A DNA stretch of 64,000 bases, taken from positions 1 to 64,000 of the forward strand of contig CACJUZ010000001.1 of assembly GCA_902596745.1 (NCBI GenBank), given 5' to 3'. Within the stretch, counting starts at the first letter, position 1; each line of letters starts with the position of its first letter. Below, one piece after another: positions 52,356-64,000 of the stretch. The DNA is from an uncultured Pelagibacteraceae bacterium (GTDB lineage Bacteria; Pseudomonadota; Alphaproteobacteria; Pelagibacterales; Pelagibacteraceae). The notes below the pieces were generated by a model, which was not told where the DNA came from, searched no databases, and was given only the letters and a program-made list of their open reading frames with translations. Both the position numbers and the translations under genes were made by a program.

Positions 52356-53524
52356 AGAAAACCAAATCAATGACATTAAATTTTGGCCCTCAACATCCTG
52401 CGGCACATGGAGTTTTGAGACTCATACTAGAACTAGAGGGTGAAATAGTTGAGAAAGCTGATCCGCATATTGGTTTATTACACCGAGGAACTGAAAAGTT
52501 AATAGAAAATAAAACTTATACTCAAGCTTTACCATACTTTGATAGATTAGATTATGTGGCCCCAATGAATCAAGAGCATGCTTTCGCTCTTGCAACAGAA
52601 AAATTATTAAAAATAGAAGTACCTATAAGAGCTAAATATATTAGAGTAATTTTTTGTGAAATTGGAAGGATTTTAAGTCATATATTAAATGTAACTACAC
52701 AAGCTTTGGATGTAGGAGCTTTAACACCCTCTTTGTGGGGATTTGAAGAGAGAGAAACTCTTATGACTTTTTATGAGAGGGCTTCAGGTTCAAGACTTCA
52801 TGCAAATTATTTTAGAACTGGTGGTGTACACAAAGATCTACCAACTAAGCTTGTTGAAGATATAGGAAAGTTTTGTGAAACTTTCCCAAAAATTATTGAC
52901 GATTTAGAGGACCTGTTAACAGAAAACAGAATTTTTAAACAAAGAAATGTTGATATTGGATTGGTATCAAAAAAAGATGCACTGGATCACAGTTTCACTG
53001 GGGTAATGCTAAGAGGCTCCGGAGTACCGTGGGACTTAAGAAAATCTCAACCTTATGAATGTTACCAGGATTTAAAATTTAAAATCCCTGTAGGTAAAAA
53101 CGGGGACTGTTATGACAGATATCTTTGTAGAATAGAAGAGATGAGAGAGAGTATAAAAATTATTAAACAGTGCATAGAAAGTTTACCTAAAGGACCGATT
53201 AAAACTGTTGATGGAAAAATTTCTCCACCTAATAGAGATGATCTAAAACAGTCTATGGAAGCCCTCATTCATCACTTTAAATTATTTACAGAGGGATTTA
53301 GAGTTCCTGCAGGAAATGTTTACTCAGCAGTTGAAGCCCCTAAAGGAGAATTTGGAGTATATTTAATATCAGATGGAAGTAATAGACCTTACAGATGTAA
53401 AATACGAGCTCCAGGATTTTCACATCTACAGGCAATGGATTATTTAATAAAAGGGCATATGTTAGCGGATGTCCCAGCTGTTTTAGGGTCACTTGATATA
53501 GTTTTTGGAGAGGTTGATAGATGA
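52352..53524 (+). CDS. nuoD: NADH-quinone oxidoreductase subunit D
   Basis: [46 protein letters not shown] terminus. Confidence 0.98.
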   Translation: MKKTKSMTLNFGPQHPAAHGVLRLILELEGEIVEKADPHIGLLHRGTEKLIENKTYTQALPYFDRLDYVAPMNQEHAFALATEKLLKIEVPIRAKYIRVIFCEIGRILSHILNVTTQALDVGALTPSLWGFEERETLMTFYERASGSRLHANYFRTGGVHKDLPTKLVEDIGKFCETFPKIIDDLEDLLTENRIFKQRNVDIGLVSKKDALDHSFTGVMLRGSGVPWDLRKSQPYECYQDLKFKIPVGKNGDCYDRYLCRIEEMRESIKIIKQCIESLPKGPIKTVDGKISPPNRDDLKQSMEALIHHFKLFTEGFRVPAGNVYSAVEAPKGEFGVYLISDGSNRPYRCKIRAPGFSHLQAMDYLIKGHMLADVPAVLGSLDIVFGEVDR

Positions 53525-54126
53525 GTATTAAAAAAGTAAATCCCGAACAACCTAAGACCTTTGAGTTTAATGAAAAAACTAAGAACATTGCTCAAGAAAT
53601 TTTAAAAAAATATCCAGAAAAAAATAAAAAAAGTGCAGTAATGCCTTTCTTATACTTGGCTCAGAAACAAAACAATAATTGGATACCTCTTGCTGCAATT
53701 AAATATATTTCAAAATATTTATCAATGCCCTACATCAGTGTTTATGAAGTTGCTACTTTTTATAGTATGTTTAATTTATCGCCAGTAGGCAAATACTTTA
53801 TTCAAGTTTGTACAACGACACCATGTATGATTAGAGGTGCTGATAAAATAGTAAAAGTTTGCAAAGAAAAAATATCTGATAAAGAAAATCAAATTTCTAA
53901 AAATGGTGAGTGCTCTTGGACAGAAGTGGAATGTTTGGGTGCTTGCGTTAATGCTCCAATGATGCAAATTAACAATGATTATTATGAAGATTTAGATGAA
54001 AAAAGCACTGCTAAAATAATAGACTCCATATTTAAAGATAAATTATTAAAACCCGGCTCTTATAGAGGAAGAAAAAATACTTCTCCTGAAAATGTAAAAA
54101 CAATTAATGGTACAGAACATGCTTAA
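53521..54126 (+). CDS. nuoE: NADH-quinone oxidoreductase subunit E
   Basis: [13 protein letters not shown] ... [16 protein letters not shown] [2Fe-2S] thioredoxin-like fold. Confidence 0.97.
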   Translation: MSIKKVNPEQPKTFEFNEKTKNIAQEILKKYPEKNKKSAVMPFLYLAQKQNNNWIPLAAIKYISKYLSMPYISVYEVATFYSMFNLSPVGKYFIQVCTTTPCMIRGADKIVKVCKEKISDKENQISKNGECSWTEVECLGACVNAPMMQINNDYYEDLDEKSTAKIIDSIFKDKLLKPGSYRGRKNTSPENVKTINGTEHA

Positions 54127-55450
54127 AAAAGAAAATAAGATATTTCAAAATTTATATAATAACCTTGGATGGGAAATAGATAAAGCTATAGAACGTGATG
54201 ATTGGAAAGATACAAAAGAAATTATTTCAAAAGGAAAAGAGTGGATTATTAATGAAGTGAAGACTTCAGAACTAAGAGGTAGAGGAGGTGCTGGTTTTTC
54301 AACTGGTATGAAATGGTCTTTTGCTCCTAAAAAAATTGGCTCGAGACCACATTATTTAGTTATTAATGCCGATGAGTCCGAACCTGGAACATGTAAGGAT
54401 CGTGATATATTAAGATTTGAGCCTCAAAAATTAATAGAGGGATGTTTGATTGCAGGTTATGCAACTGGAGCACATGTTTGTTATATTTATATTAGAGGCG
54501 AATATTCTTTTGAGGGCCAAAGACTTCAAGATGCAATAGATCAAGCTTACAAAAGAAATTTTTTAGGAGAGAATGCTTGCGGTTCGGGCTGGGATTTTGA
54601 TGTTCATATTCATTACGGTGCTGGAGCTTATATTTGTGGAGAAGAAACCGCGCTTTTAGAGAGTATTGAGGGAAATAAAGGTCAACCAAGGTTAAAACCT
54701 CCATTTCCAGCACTAGTTGGTTTATATGGATGTCCAACTATAGTTAATAATGTCGAGACAATAGCAGTAGTACCGACAATTTTGAGGCGTGGTGGTAAAT
54801 GGTTTGCATCCTTAGGTAGACCAAAAAATACTGGTACAAAAATTTTTTGTATATCTGGAAATGTAAATTCACCATGCAACGTTGAAGAAGAAATGGGTAT
54901 TCCTCTTAAAGAGTTAATAAATAATTATGCTGGAGGCGTAGTTGGAGGTTGGGATAATTTACAAGCAGTTATACCAGGTGGATCTTCAATGCCTTTATTA
55001 CCTAAAAAAATATGCGAAACAATTAAAATGGATTTTGACTCTCTAATAGAAAACAAAAGCGGTTTAGGCACCGCAGGTATAGTTGTCATAAATAAAGACC
55101 AAGATATTGTTTCATGCATGGCAAGGATAGCAAGGTTCTACAAACACGAGAGTTGCGGCCAATGCACTCCTTGTAGAGAAGGTTCTGGTTGGATGTGGAG
55201 AATTTTAAACAGAGCAACGAAAGGCGAAACAACTCTAAGTGACATAGATTTATTAGAAGATGTTACCAAACAAATTGAAGGTCATACAATTTGTGCTTTT
55301 GGAGAAGGTTCAGCTTGGCCTGTTCAAGGTTTATTAAGACATTTCAGAAAAGAGGTTGATAAAAAATGTAGCAATGACCCTCTTATAAAAAAGAAGAAAG
55401 ATGTCCCTTATTTAATCGATCAACATTTACTAGAAAAAAAAAATGCCTAA
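54119..55450 (+). CDS. nuoF: NADH-quinone oxidoreductase subunit F
   Basis: [52 protein letters not shown]. Confidence 0.98.
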   Translation: MLKKENKIFQNLYNNLGWEIDKAIERDDWKDTKEIISKGKEWIINEVKTSELRGRGGAGFSTGMKWSFAPKKIGSRPHYLVINADESEPGTCKDRDILRFEPQKLIEGCLIAGYATGAHVCYIYIRGEYSFEGQRLQDAIDQAYKRNFLGENACGSGWDFDVHIHYGAGAYICGEETALLESIEGNKGQPRLKPPFPALVGLYGCPTIVNNVETIAVVPTILRRGGKWFASLGRPKNTGTKIFCISGNVNSPCNVEEEMGIPLKELINNYAGGVVGGWDNLQAVIPGGSSMPLLPKKICETIKMDFDSLIENKSGLGTAGIVVINKDQDIVSCMARIARFYKHESCGQCTPCREGSGWMWRILNRATKGETTLSDIDLLEDVTKQIEGHTICAFGEGSAWPVQGLLRHFRKEVDKKCSNDPLIKKKKDVPYLIDQHLLEKKNA

Positions 55451-57491
55451 AATAATTGTCAACGGTAAAGAAATAGAATTCCAGTCAGGTATGACGGTAC
55501 TTCAAGCATGTGAGTTAGCTGGTGCAGAGATACCAAGATTTTGTTATCACGAAAGACTCTCAATCGCTGGTAACTGTAGAATGTGTTTAGTAGAGATGGA
55601 TAAATCGCGGAAACCAATTGCGTCATGTGCAATGCCGGCAGCTGAAGGTATGAATATTAAAACTAATACTGAAATGGTTGAAAAAGCGAGGAAGGGTGTT
55701 ATGGAATTTCTTTTAGCCAATCATCCTTTAGATTGTCCAGTATGTGATCAGGGTGGTGAATGCGATCTTCAAGACCAGTCACTTTATTATGGAGTAGATA
55801 AATCGAGATTTTCAGAAAACAAAAGATATGTAAGAGAAAAATATATGGGTCCTTTAATAAAAACTCAAATGACCAGATGCATTCATTGCACCAGATGTGT
55901 GAGATTTGCTACTGAAGTTGCAGGAGTGCCAGAGATAGGAGCCATAGGTAGAGGTGAAAACATGGAGATTACAACTTACTTAGAAAAATCTATGGAGTCT
56001 GAATTATCAGGCAATGTAATAGATTTATGTCCAGTAGGAGCTTTAACTTCAAAACCTTACGCGTTCTCTGCTAGACCTTGGGAATTAAAAAAAACTGAGA
56101 GCATTGACGTTTTAGATGCTGTCGGTTCAAATATAAGAATAGACGCCTATGGATGGGAAGTGAAAAGAATTCTCCCAAGATTAAATGAGGATATCAATGA
56201 AGAATGGATTTCAGATAAAACAAGATACTCATGTGATGGATTATTAAAGCAAAGACTTGATACTCCGTATGTTAAAAAAAATAATAAATTAGTAAAATCT
56301 AGTTGGGACGAAGCATTAAATTTGATTTTTAAAAAGTTTAATGAAACTGAAAATTCAGAAATCGCTGGTCATATAGGAGATCTTGTAAGTCTAGAAACAA
56401 CACTGGCATTTAAAAAATTTTTTGAATTATTAGGAAGTAACAACTTAGAGTTCAGGGAAAAAAAATTTTATATCAACTCAGAAGATAAAATGAATTATTT
56501 GTTTAATTCATCAATAAATGGAATAGAAAAATCCGATTTAATATTACTGGTAGGTTGTAATCCAAGACACGAAGCCACTATTTTAAATGCCAGAATAAGA
56601 AAGGCTTTTAGAAACAATAAAACGCCAATTTTTTCAATTGGGAACCCTGGGGATCAGACTTACGAATATAAAATTATAGGGGACAACACCCAAACAATTA
56701 AAGACATTATTGAGGAAAAACATGAATTTAACAGAGTTTTTGACACCGCAAAAAAACCTCTAATTATAATAGGAGAGTCGGCTTTAGAATTGAACTCTGG
56801 TGGATTTATTTTTGAAGAGCTTAAAAACTTTCTATATCAAAAAAAATTGATTAATGAAAAATGGAATGCATTAAATATTTTAATTCAAAATGCTTCAACG
56901 GTTGGGGCTTTAGATCTTAAAATAATTAATAAAGATAAAAACAATTTTGAGTTTTTCAACAATATTAAAAATAATAAATTTAAGATATTATATTTGCTAA
57001 ACTCAGATAATCTTAAATTTGAAAAAAATAATGAATTTATAATTTATCAAGGGAGCCACGGTGATCGTGGAGCTGAAATAGCGGATGTAATTCTGCCGAG
57101 CGCTGCTTACACAGAAGAAAATGGGTTTTACCAAAACTTAGAAGGAAGAGTTCAAGAATGTAGAAAGGCATCTTACCCTGCTGGCGAAGCTATAGAAAGC
57201 TGGAAGGTACTTAACAAATTAACAAATGTTTATAAAAATAAAAATCTCTTTAGTAGTTTTAATACTTTAAGAGATGAAGTTTTAAAAAAAATAGTAAACT
57301 TTGAGTCTTTAAACAAACTACCTAAGTATAAAGAACCGTCAAAAAAAGTTAATAATAATTTTGAAAAGGAGAGTGTATATATTAATCCAATTGATTACTA
57401 TTTTTCAAATAGTATATCTAGAGCTTCAAAAGTAATGAGTGAGTGCCGAGATATAAAATTGAAATTTCAAAAGTCGGGGACAAATAATTAA
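55443..57491 (+). CDS. nuoG: NADH-quinone oxidoreductase subunit G
   Basis: [44 protein letters not shown]. Confidence 0.97.
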   Translation: MPKIIVNGKEIEFQSGMTVLQACELAGAEIPRFCYHERLSIAGNCRMCLVEMDKSRKPIASCAMPAAEGMNIKTNTEMVEKARKGVMEFLLANHPLDCPVCDQGGECDLQDQSLYYGVDKSRFSENKRYVREKYMGPLIKTQMTRCIHCTRCVRFATEVAGVPEIGAIGRGENMEITTYLEKSMESELSGNVIDLCPVGALTSKPYAFSARPWELKKTESIDVLDAVGSNIRIDAYGWEVKRILPRLNEDINEEWISDKTRYSCDGLLKQRLDTPYVKKNNKLVKSSWDEALNLIFKKFNETENSEIAGHIGDLVSLETTLAFKKFFELLGSNNLEFREKKFYINSEDKMNYLFNSSINGIEKSDLILLVGCNPRHEATILNARIRKAFRNNKTPIFSIGNPGDQTYEYKIIGDNTQTIKDIIEEKHEFNRVFDTAKKPLIIIGESALELNSGGFIFEELKNFLYQKKLINEKWNALNILIQNASTVGALDLKIINKDKNNFEFFNNIKNNKFKILYLLNSDNLKFEKNNEFIIYQGSHGDRGAEIADVILPSAAYTEENGFYQNLEGRVQECRKASYPAGEAIESWKVLNKLTNVYKNKNLFSSFNTLRDEVLKKIVNFESLNKLPKYKEPSKKVNNNFEKESVYINPIDYYFSNSISRASKVMSECRDIKLKFQKSGTNN

Positions 57492-58496
57492 ATGGAATAT
57501 TTAAATATTTTGATAAATGAAATATATAAAATTATATTTTTAGTAATTCCTATATTAGTCTCTGTAGCAATGATTGTTTGGTTAGATCGAAGAGTTTGGG
57601 GTTTAGTACAAAAAAGAAGAGGCCCAAACGTTGTAGGACCTTTTGGTTTATTTCAAACACTAGCAGATGCTTTAAAGTATATTTTTAAAGAAATAATTAT
57701 TCCAGCAAGCGCAAATAAGACAATTTTTATTCTAGCTCCAATAATAACAATGACTTTAGCTTTAGTAGCTTGGGCTGTAATACCTTTAAGCGAAACATTA
57801 GTATTATCAAATATCAATGTTGGAATACTTTATCTTTTTGCAATCTCCTCTTTAGGAGTTTATGGAATCATAATGGGAGGATGGGCCTCTAATTCTAAGT
57901 ATCCTTTTTTGGGTGCTATAAGGTCTGCCGCTCAAATGGTGTCATATGAAGTTTCAATAGGCATAATAATCATAAATGTATTATTATGTGTTGGTTCTCT
58001 AAATCTGAACGATATTGTATTGGCCCAGAAAAATCTTTGGTATGTTATTCCGCTTTTCCCAATGTTTGTTGTATTTTTTATATCTGCATTAGCAGAAACA
58101 AACAGACCACCTTTCGATTTACCAGAAGCAGAAGCAGAATTAGTTGCAGGATATCAAACAGAATATTCTGGAATGATGTATGCAATGTTTTGGTTGGGGG
58201 AATACGCAAATATTCTTTTGATGTGTGCAATGGGATCTATTTTATTTTTAGGAGGATGGCTACCCCCACTAGACATATACCCATTTAATGTTGTTCCAGC
58301 ACCTTTTTGGATGATATTTAAAATTTTATTCCTGTTTTTTTTATTTGCAATTATTAAAGCAATTGTACCAAGATATCGTTACGATCAATTAATGAGATTA
58401 GGATGGAAAGTTTTTTTACCATTTTCACTTATTTATGTAGTCTTAACTGCAAGTTTTTTACTTTATTTTGATAAATTACCGAAAGGTTCATTTTAA
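57492..58496 (+). CDS. nuoH: NADH-quinone oxidoreductase subunit H
   Basis: [65 protein letters not shown]. Confidence 0.98.
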   Translation: MEYLNILINEIYKIIFLVIPILVSVAMIVWLDRRVWGLVQKRRGPNVVGPFGLFQTLADALKYIFKEIIIPASANKTIFILAPIITMTLALVAWAVIPLSETLVLSNINVGILYLFAISSLGVYGIIMGGWASNSKYPFLGAIRSAAQMVSYEVSIGIIIINVLLCVGSLNLNDIVLAQKNLWYVIPLFPMFVVFFISALAETNRPPFDLPEAEAELVAGYQTEYSGMMYAMFWLGEYANILLMCAMGSILFLGGWLPPLDIYPFNVVPAPFWMIFKILFLFFLFAIIKAIVPRYRYDQLMRLGWKVFLPFSLIYVVLTASFLLYFDKLPKGSF

Positions 58497-58981
58497 TGAA
58501 TTTAAATAGATTTTTAAAAACTATATTTTTAACTGAATTTTTCTTAGCAATAACTAAAGCAATTAGAGAAATATTTAGACCTAAAAAAACAATTAATTAT
58601 CCATTTGAAAAAGGTCAAATTAGCCCACGGTACAGAGGTGAGCATGCGTTAAGAAGATATCCAAACGGTGAAGAAAGATGTATAGCTTGCAAGCTTTGTG
58701 AAGCAGTGTGTCCTGCTCAGGCTATTACTATCGAGTCAGAGGAGAGAAAAGATGGTAGCAGAAAAACAACTAGATACGATATCGACATGTTGAAGTGTAT
58801 ATATTGCGGCCTGTGCCAAGAGTCTTGCCCTGTTGATGCAATAGTACAAGGCCCAAACTTTGAATTTGCTACAGAAACTAGAGAAGAGCTTTACTACAAT
58901 AAAGAAAAATTATTAGACAACGGAGATAGATGGGAGTCTGTACTAGCAAAAAATTTAAAAACAGACAAAATTTATAAATAA
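58496..58981 (+). CDS. nuoI: NADH-quinone oxidoreductase subunit I
   Basis: Two 4Fe-4S motifs [16 protein letters not shown] and [16 protein letters not shown]. Confidence 0.98.
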   Translation: MNLNRFLKTIFLTEFFLAITKAIREIFRPKKTINYPFEKGQISPRYRGEHALRRYPNGEERCIACKLCEAVCPAQAITIESEERKDGSRKTTRYDIDMLKCIYCGLCQESCPVDAIVQGPNFEFATETREELYYNKEKLLDNGDRWESVLAKNLKTDKIYK

Positions 58982-59611
58982 ATGTTAGCTCATGCAATTT
59001 TTTTCTACTTCTTCTCTATTTTAGCGATTTTTTCTGCTTTGATGGTAATTACTTCAAGAAGCACAGTTAACTCTGTTTTCTTCTTAATTTTAGATTTTAT
59101 CTCAGTTGGTTGTTTATTTATCATGGTCGGAGCAGAGTTTTTAGGCATGATACTTTTAATAGTATATGTAGGAGCGGTTGCAGTATTGTTTTTGTTTGTT
59201 GTTATGATGTTAAATGTTGCACAACAAAAACAATCTTGGTTTGTTGGTCAAAAATCTACTCATATACCTTCTGGATTGATAGTTTCAGTTTTAATTCTAC
59301 TTGAACTTTTAGTTGTTGTTGGTGGCTGGAAATATAAAGAAAATATAATGTCTAGTTCCAATCTAGTTATTGATACATCAATAACGAATACTCATTCAAT
59401 TGGAAGCGTAATGTATACGGATTATATTTTATACTTCCAGTTATCAGGTGTAATTCTACTTCTTTCAATGGTAGGAGCTATAATATTAACATACAGAAAA
59501 AGAGAAAATGTGAAAACACAAAGTTATCTCAAACAAATTTCCAGGGATAAAGCATCTGCAGTAATGTTAAAGGATGTTGAATTTAATAAGGGAGTAAAAA
59601 TTGATGATTGA
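58982..59611 (+). CDS. nuoJ: NADH-quinone oxidoreductase subunit J
   Basis: [27 protein letters not shown]; operon position. Confidence 0.96.
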   Translation: MLAHAIFFYFFSILAIFSALMVITSRSTVNSVFFLILDFISVGCLFIMVGAEFLGMILLIVYVGAVAVLFLFVVMMLNVAQQKQSWFVGQKSTHIPSGLIVSVLILLELLVVVGGWKYKENIMSSSNLVIDTSITNTHSIGSVMYTDYILYFQLSGVILLLSMVGAIILTYRKRENVKTQSYLKQISRDKASAVMLKDVEFNKGVKIDD

Positions 59612-59915
59612 AATTGGTTTGGGGCATTATTTAACATTAGGAGCTATAATCTTCTTTCTTGGGGTAATAGGAATTTTTTTAAATCGGAAAAATGTAATTG
59701 TAATTTTAATGTCAGTCGAATTAATTTTACTATCTGTAAATATTAATTTAATTTCTTTTTCAATTTTCTCAGGGGACTTATTAGGCCAAATATTTACAAT
59801 GTTGATCTTAACTGTAGCGGCAGCCGAAGCTGCTATTGGTTTAGCAATTATAGTCATATTTTACAGAAATAAAGGATCTATCAGAGTGGAAGACATCCAC
59901 GAAATGAAAGGATAA
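59604..59915 (+). CDS. nuoK: NADH-quinone oxidoreductase subunit K
   Basis: [55 protein letters not shown]. Confidence 0.97.
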   Translation: MIEIGLGHYLTLGAIIFFLGVIGIFLNRKNVIVILMSVELILLSVNINLISFSIFSGDLLGQIFTMLILTVAAAEAAIGLAIIVIFYRNKGSIRVEDIHEMKG

Positions 59916-61820
59916 ATGGAATATTTAGTAATATTTTTACCTTTAATAGGATCCATCATCACTTACTTTGGAAAAAGTTTTGGAAACTTGTTTTCTCAAA
60001 TTTTTTCCTGTTCAATGGTAGTTATATCAGCTGTAATTTCTTGTTTCATTTTCTATGATGGTCTCATTAATAATAATTATGGAAATTATTTAATTTTTGA
60101 ATGGATTAGTTCTGGAAATTTAAATGTTAACTGGTCAATTAAAATTGATCCATTGAGTTCAGTAATGATAATGGTAGTAACATCCGTATCAGCTTTGGTT
60201 CACATTTATTCAATAGGGTATATGAGTCAAGATTCACATAAACCAAGGTTCATGTCGTATTTATCTTTATTTACTTTCTCAATGTTATGTTTAGTTGTTT
60301 CTGATAATTTTCTTCAGTTATTTTTTGGGTGGGAAGGAGTTGGTTTATGCTCTTATTTGTTAATAGGTTTTTGGTTTAAAAGAGAAACAGCTAACAATGC
60401 TGCTATAAAAGCTTTTATTGTGAATAGAGTGGGTGATTTTGGTTTAGCTATTGGAATATTTATTATTTTTCTAATATTTGGAACGTTAAACTTTGAGGAA
60501 GTTTTTCTTCTAGTTCCAGAATTTACAAAAACAAATTTAAGTATTTTTGGGGGAGAATATAATGTTATCACATTAATTTGTGTATTTTTATTTATTGGTG
60601 CGATGGGAAAATCTGCTCAATTTTTATTGCATACGTGGTTACCAGATGCAATGGAAGGACCCACACCAGTTTCGGCTTTGATCCATGCCGCTACTATGGT
60701 TACTGCTGGGGTATTTTTAGTAGTTAGATGTTCACCAATTTTTGAGTACTCGCAGTTTGCTATGAATCTTGTTGCCATTATAGGAATGATAACAGCTTTA
60801 TTTGCTGCCTCAGTAGCTTTAGTTCAAAATGATATTAAAAAAATTATTGCTTATTCTACTTGTAGTCAGTTAGGTTATATGTTTTTTGCTGCAGGTATAG
60901 GAGCATATCATATAGCTATGTTTCATTTGTTTACTCATGCATTTTTCAAAGCCCTTTTATTTTTGGGTGCTGGTTCAGTTATTCACGCATTTCATGAGGA
61001 ACAAAATATTTCAAAAATGGGAGGAGTTTGGAAAAAAATTCCTTATACAATGATACTTATGCTAATTGGCACGCTAGCTTTAACTGGTTTCCCATTTTTA
61101 TCGGGTTTTTATTCTAAAGATGCAATAATTGAATTTGCTTATTTAAAAGATTCATCAGTGGGATATTATGCCTGCTCAGTAGGAGTGTTTACTGCCTTTT
61201 TAACAGCAATTTATTCCTGGAGATTATTTTTTAAAACTTTTTTAGGAAAATATAATAACAAATCAATTCCAATAGAAAAAACTCATGAGTCCCCATTGGT
61301 GATGATTATTCCTTTAATTATTTTAGCTATCGGGGCTTTATTGGCAGGATATTTTTTTAAAGATTTATTTATTGGAAATAATTCTACTTTTTGGAAAGAG
61401 TCAATTTTATTTTTAGATTTTGTAAAATTAGAAAATATTCCTATATGGCTAATAATAATAACTCCAATAATAATCACGTTAGCGATACCTCTTTCTTATT
61501 TCTTCTATATAAAAGATAAAACAATCCTAGAAGGTGTTAAAAATTCGAATTTACCATTATACAATTTCTTACTTAAAAAATGGTATATAGATGAGGTTTA
61601 CGATTTTATTTTTATAAAACCTTTGAAAAAAATTGGAGTTTTCTTTTGGAAGAAAGGAGATCAAGATACTATAGACCGATTTGGCCCAGACGGAATTTCA
61701 AAAATTATAAAATTTATTTCAAACAAAGCTGTACAGTTTCAAAGCGGTTATATTTATGATTACGCTTTTGTAATGTTGATAGGTCTTTCTGCTTTAATAA
61801 CTTTCTTAATTTTAAATTAA
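59916..61820 (+). CDS. nuoL: NADH-quinone oxidoreductase subunit L
   Basis: FFGWEGVGLCSYLLIGFW, HTWLPDAMEGPTPVSALIHAATMVTAGVFLV. Confidence 0.98.
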   Translation: MEYLVIFLPLIGSIITYFGKSFGNLFSQIFSCSMVVISAVISCFIFYDGLINNNYGNYLIFEWISSGNLNVNWSIKIDPLSSVMIMVVTSVSALVHIYSIGYMSQDSHKPRFMSYLSLFTFSMLCLVVSDNFLQLFFGWEGVGLCSYLLIGFWFKRETANNAAIKAFIVNRVGDFGLAIGIFIIFLIFGTLNFEEVFLLVPEFTKTNLSIFGGEYNVITLICVFLFIGAMGKSAQFLLHTWLPDAMEGPTPVSALIHAATMVTAGVFLVVRCSPIFEYSQFAMNLVAIIGMITALFAASVALVQNDIKKIIAYSTCSQLGYMFFAAGIGAYHIAMFHLFTHAFFKALLFLGAGSVIHAFHEEQNISKMGGVWKKIPYTMILMLIGTLALTGFPFLSGFYSKDAIIEFAYLKDSSVGYYACSVGVFTAFLTAIYSWRLFFKTFLGKYNNKSIPIEKTHESPLVMIIPLIILAIGALLAGYFFKDLFIGNNSTFWKESILFLDFVKLENIPIWLIIITPIIITLAIPLSYFFYIKDKTILEGVKNSNLPLYNFLLKKWYIDEVYDFIFIKPLKKIGVFFWKKGDQDTIDRFGPDGISKIIKFISNKAVQFQSGYIYDYAFVMLIGLSALITFLILN

Positions 61821-63311
61821 ATGACTTTTCCTATTTTATCTACTATTATATTTCTTCCACTTCTTGGGGCTTTATTCATATTTATATCTAATAAAAAAAA
61901 TGAAAGCTCAAGCGCAATTTATATTTCCATATTTACATCTATGGCAAATTTATTGTTAACTTTTTTCTTATGGTATTCTTTTGACAAAAGTTTTGCTGGT
62001 TTCCAATTCATAGAAGAAAAAAACTGGATAAGTGGACTTATAAAATTTAAGCTTGGTATAGATGGCATTTCTATTTTATTTATAGTTTTAACAGCGTTCA
62101 TTACCCCGATTTGTATAATTTCTTGTATTATTAGTGTGAAAAAAAGACTCAATGAGTTTTTAATAGCAATTTTAATTCTAGAAACTTTTATGATAGGTGT
62201 ATTTTGTTCTTTAGATTTAATTATTTTTTATCTATTTTTTGAAGCAGGACTTATTCCTATGTTTTTAATAATAGGTATTTGGGGAGGCCCTAGAAAGATC
62301 TATTCAGCCTATAAATTCTTCTTATTTACTTTACTAGGCTCAGTTTTAATGCTGGCAGCTATTATTTTCATTTATTGGGCTGTTGGAACAACTGATTATA
62401 CTGAAATATATAAATTAAAAATAGCTAGAGAATATCAATACTTATTATGGTTGGGTTTTTTTAGTTCTTTTGCTGTTAAAACTCCTATGTGGCCTGTACA
62501 TACTTGGTTACCAGATGCTCACGTTGAGGCGCCCACTGCAGGCTCTGTAATTCTAGCAGCTATTCTTTTAAAAATGGCTGGATATGGTTTCTTGAGGTTT
62601 TCTTTAGGAATGTTTCCAATTGCTTCAGAATTTTTCACTCCTTTGGTTTTTGCTCTAAGTATTATCGCTATTATATACACTTCATTAGTAGCTTTAATGC
62701 AGGATGATATGAAAAAGCTGATCGCTTATTCCTCAGTTGCACATATGGGTTTTGTAACTCTGGGTATATTTACTTTCAATAAACAAGGGATCGAGGGCAG
62801 CATGTTTCAAATGATTAGTCACGGAATAATATCTGCCGCATTATTTTTATGCGTAGGTGTTTTATATGATAGAACTGGTTCAAGAATGATTAAGAGTTTT
62901 GGTGGGGTAGTTAATTATTTACCAAATTTTTCATTAATATTTATTATTTTTGTGCTTGGAGCATTAGGCTTACCTGGGACAACAGGTTTTATTGGTGAGT
63001 TTCTTGTACTATTGGGCGCGTTCAAAATTAATTATTTGGTTGCAATTCTGGCAAGTACCGGAGTTGTTCTTTGTGCCGCATATATGCTGTGGATGGCTAA
63101 AAGAGTAGTTTTTGGAAATGCTAATAATGCTGTTGTTACAAAATTAAAGGATATCAATTTTTTAGAAGCAACTATCTTAATCGTACTATGTTTGGTAAGT
63201 ATAATTTTCGGGTTTTACCCTGAACCATTACTAAATACTATGGATATTTCGGTAAATGGAATAATCCAAAATCACCAAAACGAGCTAACAGTAAATTTGT
63301 TAAATAAATAA
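61821..63311 (+). CDS. nuoM: NADH-quinone oxidoreductase subunit M
   Basis: FFEAGLIPMFLIIGIWGGPRKIYSAYKFFLFTLLGS, HTWLPDAHVEAPTAGSVILAAILLKMAGYG. Confidence 0.98.
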   Translation: MTFPILSTIIFLPLLGALFIFISNKKNESSSAIYISIFTSMANLLLTFFLWYSFDKSFAGFQFIEEKNWISGLIKFKLGIDGISILFIVLTAFITPICIISCIISVKKRLNEFLIAILILETFMIGVFCSLDLIIFYLFFEAGLIPMFLIIGIWGGPRKIYSAYKFFLFTLLGSVLMLAAIIFIYWAVGTTDYTEIYKLKIAREYQYLLWLGFFSSFAVKTPMWPVHTWLPDAHVEAPTAGSVILAAILLKMAGYGFLRFSLGMFPIASEFFTPLVFALSIIAIIYTSLVALMQDDMKKLIAYSSVAHMGFVTLGIFTFNKQGIEGSMFQMISHGIISAALFLCVGVLYDRTGSRMIKSFGGVVNYLPNFSLIFIIFVLGALGLPGTTGFIGEFLVLLGAFKINYLVAILASTGVVLCAAYMLWMAKRVVFGNANNAVVTKLKDINFLEATILIVLCLVSIIFGFYPEPLLNTMDISVNGIIQNHQNELTVNLLNK

Positions 63312-63313
63312 AT

Positions 63314-64000
63314 ATGGAAAATATAAACTTAATAATACCTGAAATTACGCTATTTCTCGGAATCTGCCTAGCTTTGATGGTTGGAGTTTTTTTTAAAAAT
63401 AGTTTTTCTATAGTGATGAAACTTTCAATTATAATTTTGTTAGGAGTAATTTATTTGATCTTGACTAATTGGGGAGGAGAACAAAAAATATTTTTAGACT
63501 CTTTCAAAAACGATAAGTTTTCTGATTATTTTAAGATATTAATTTTAGTATCAAGTATTTTTATTTTTATCTCTGCTGATCAGTTTATAAAAGATAAAAA
63601 ATTAAACAAATTTGAGTACCCGATAATCATAATGTTTTCTATTTTGGGTATGTTTTTTATGTTAAGTGCTAACGACTTAATTTTATTTTATCTAGGATTA
63701 GAACTTCAATCACTTGCCTTATACGTTTTGGCCTCTATCGATAGAGACAACATCATTTCTTCAGAAGCTGGTATAAAGTATTTCGTATTAAGCGCACTTT
63801 CCTCAGGACTGCTTTTATATGGGTGTTCTTTACTTTATGGATTTACTGGTTCTACAAATTTTGATGAAATTGGTGTTAGCTTAATAACTCAGAATACTGG
63901 AGCTATTTTTGCAATGGTGTTCATTTTAGTAGGCTTAGCCTTTAAAGTATCTGCTGTACCTTTTCATATGTGGACGCCAGATGTTTATCAAGGTGCGCCA
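63314..64000 (+). CDS. nuoN: NADH-quinone oxidoreductase subunit N, truncated by window edge
   Basis: MENINLIIPEITLFLGICLALMVGVFFK...LGLELQSLALYVLAS...PFHMWTPDVYQGAP. Confidence 0.95.
   Translation, partial: MENINLIIPEITLFLGICLALMVGVFFKNSFSIVMKLSIIILLGVIYLILTNWGGEQKIFLDSFKNDKFSDYFKILILVSSIFIFISADQFIKDKKLNKFEYPIIIMFSILGMFFMLSANDLILFYLGLELQSLALYVLASIDRDNIISSEAGIKYFVLSALSSGLLLYGCSLLYGFTGSTNFDEIGVSLITQNTGAIFAMVFILVGLAFKVSAVPFHMWTPDVYQGAP

Noticed and set aside
57986-58288. 100-aa same-strand alternative-frame ORF in nuoH
   Set aside because: Overlaps strongly conserved nuoH in a different frame; no recognisable homology.
1-64000. CRISPR arrays, IS elements, prophage, rRNA, toxin-antitoxin or defence genes
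   Set aside because: Searched by reading ORF products and intergenic DNA; no direct-repeat arrays, transposases, integrases, restriction or defence proteins recognised.

Overview
AT-rich, gene-dense chromosomal segment with the gene content and order of a SAR11/Pelagibacterales-like alphaproteobacterium (taxon inferred from composition and synteny, not searched). Nearly all of it is core genome: rsmA(partial)-pdxA-surA-lptD-lptG-lptF; pepA-ndk; purN-purM; DUF2066-hda-aspS; NDUFA12-DUF2155; accC-accB-aroQ; thiS-thiG; RNase E/G; PBP1A-prfB-AsmA-like; tyrS; anmK; an iscR-sufBCDSU-sufT-sufA operon; glnA; tig-clpP-clpX-lon; and a 14-gene nuo operon cut off in nuoN. There are three tRNAs (Leu-TAG, Val-TAC, Asp-GTC). 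Envelope-sugar functions cluster at about 45-47.5 kb and 48.3-50.7 kb. I saw no CRISPR array, IS element, prophage or rRNA. The best second-look items are: (1) an 848-aa epimerase-cupin-methyltransferase ORF whose continuity depends on an A9 tract; loss of one A would give a TAATG stop/start junction; (2) PBP1A split by a +1 frame change at a T6 tract; (3) a classical prfB programmed +1 frameshift site; (4) eight convergent gene pairs with overlapping or nearly touching stop codons; (5) tig starting 7 nt after a tRNA CCA end; (6) a stand-alone class II RNR tail-like protein. I did not find a clear new defence system or mobile system.
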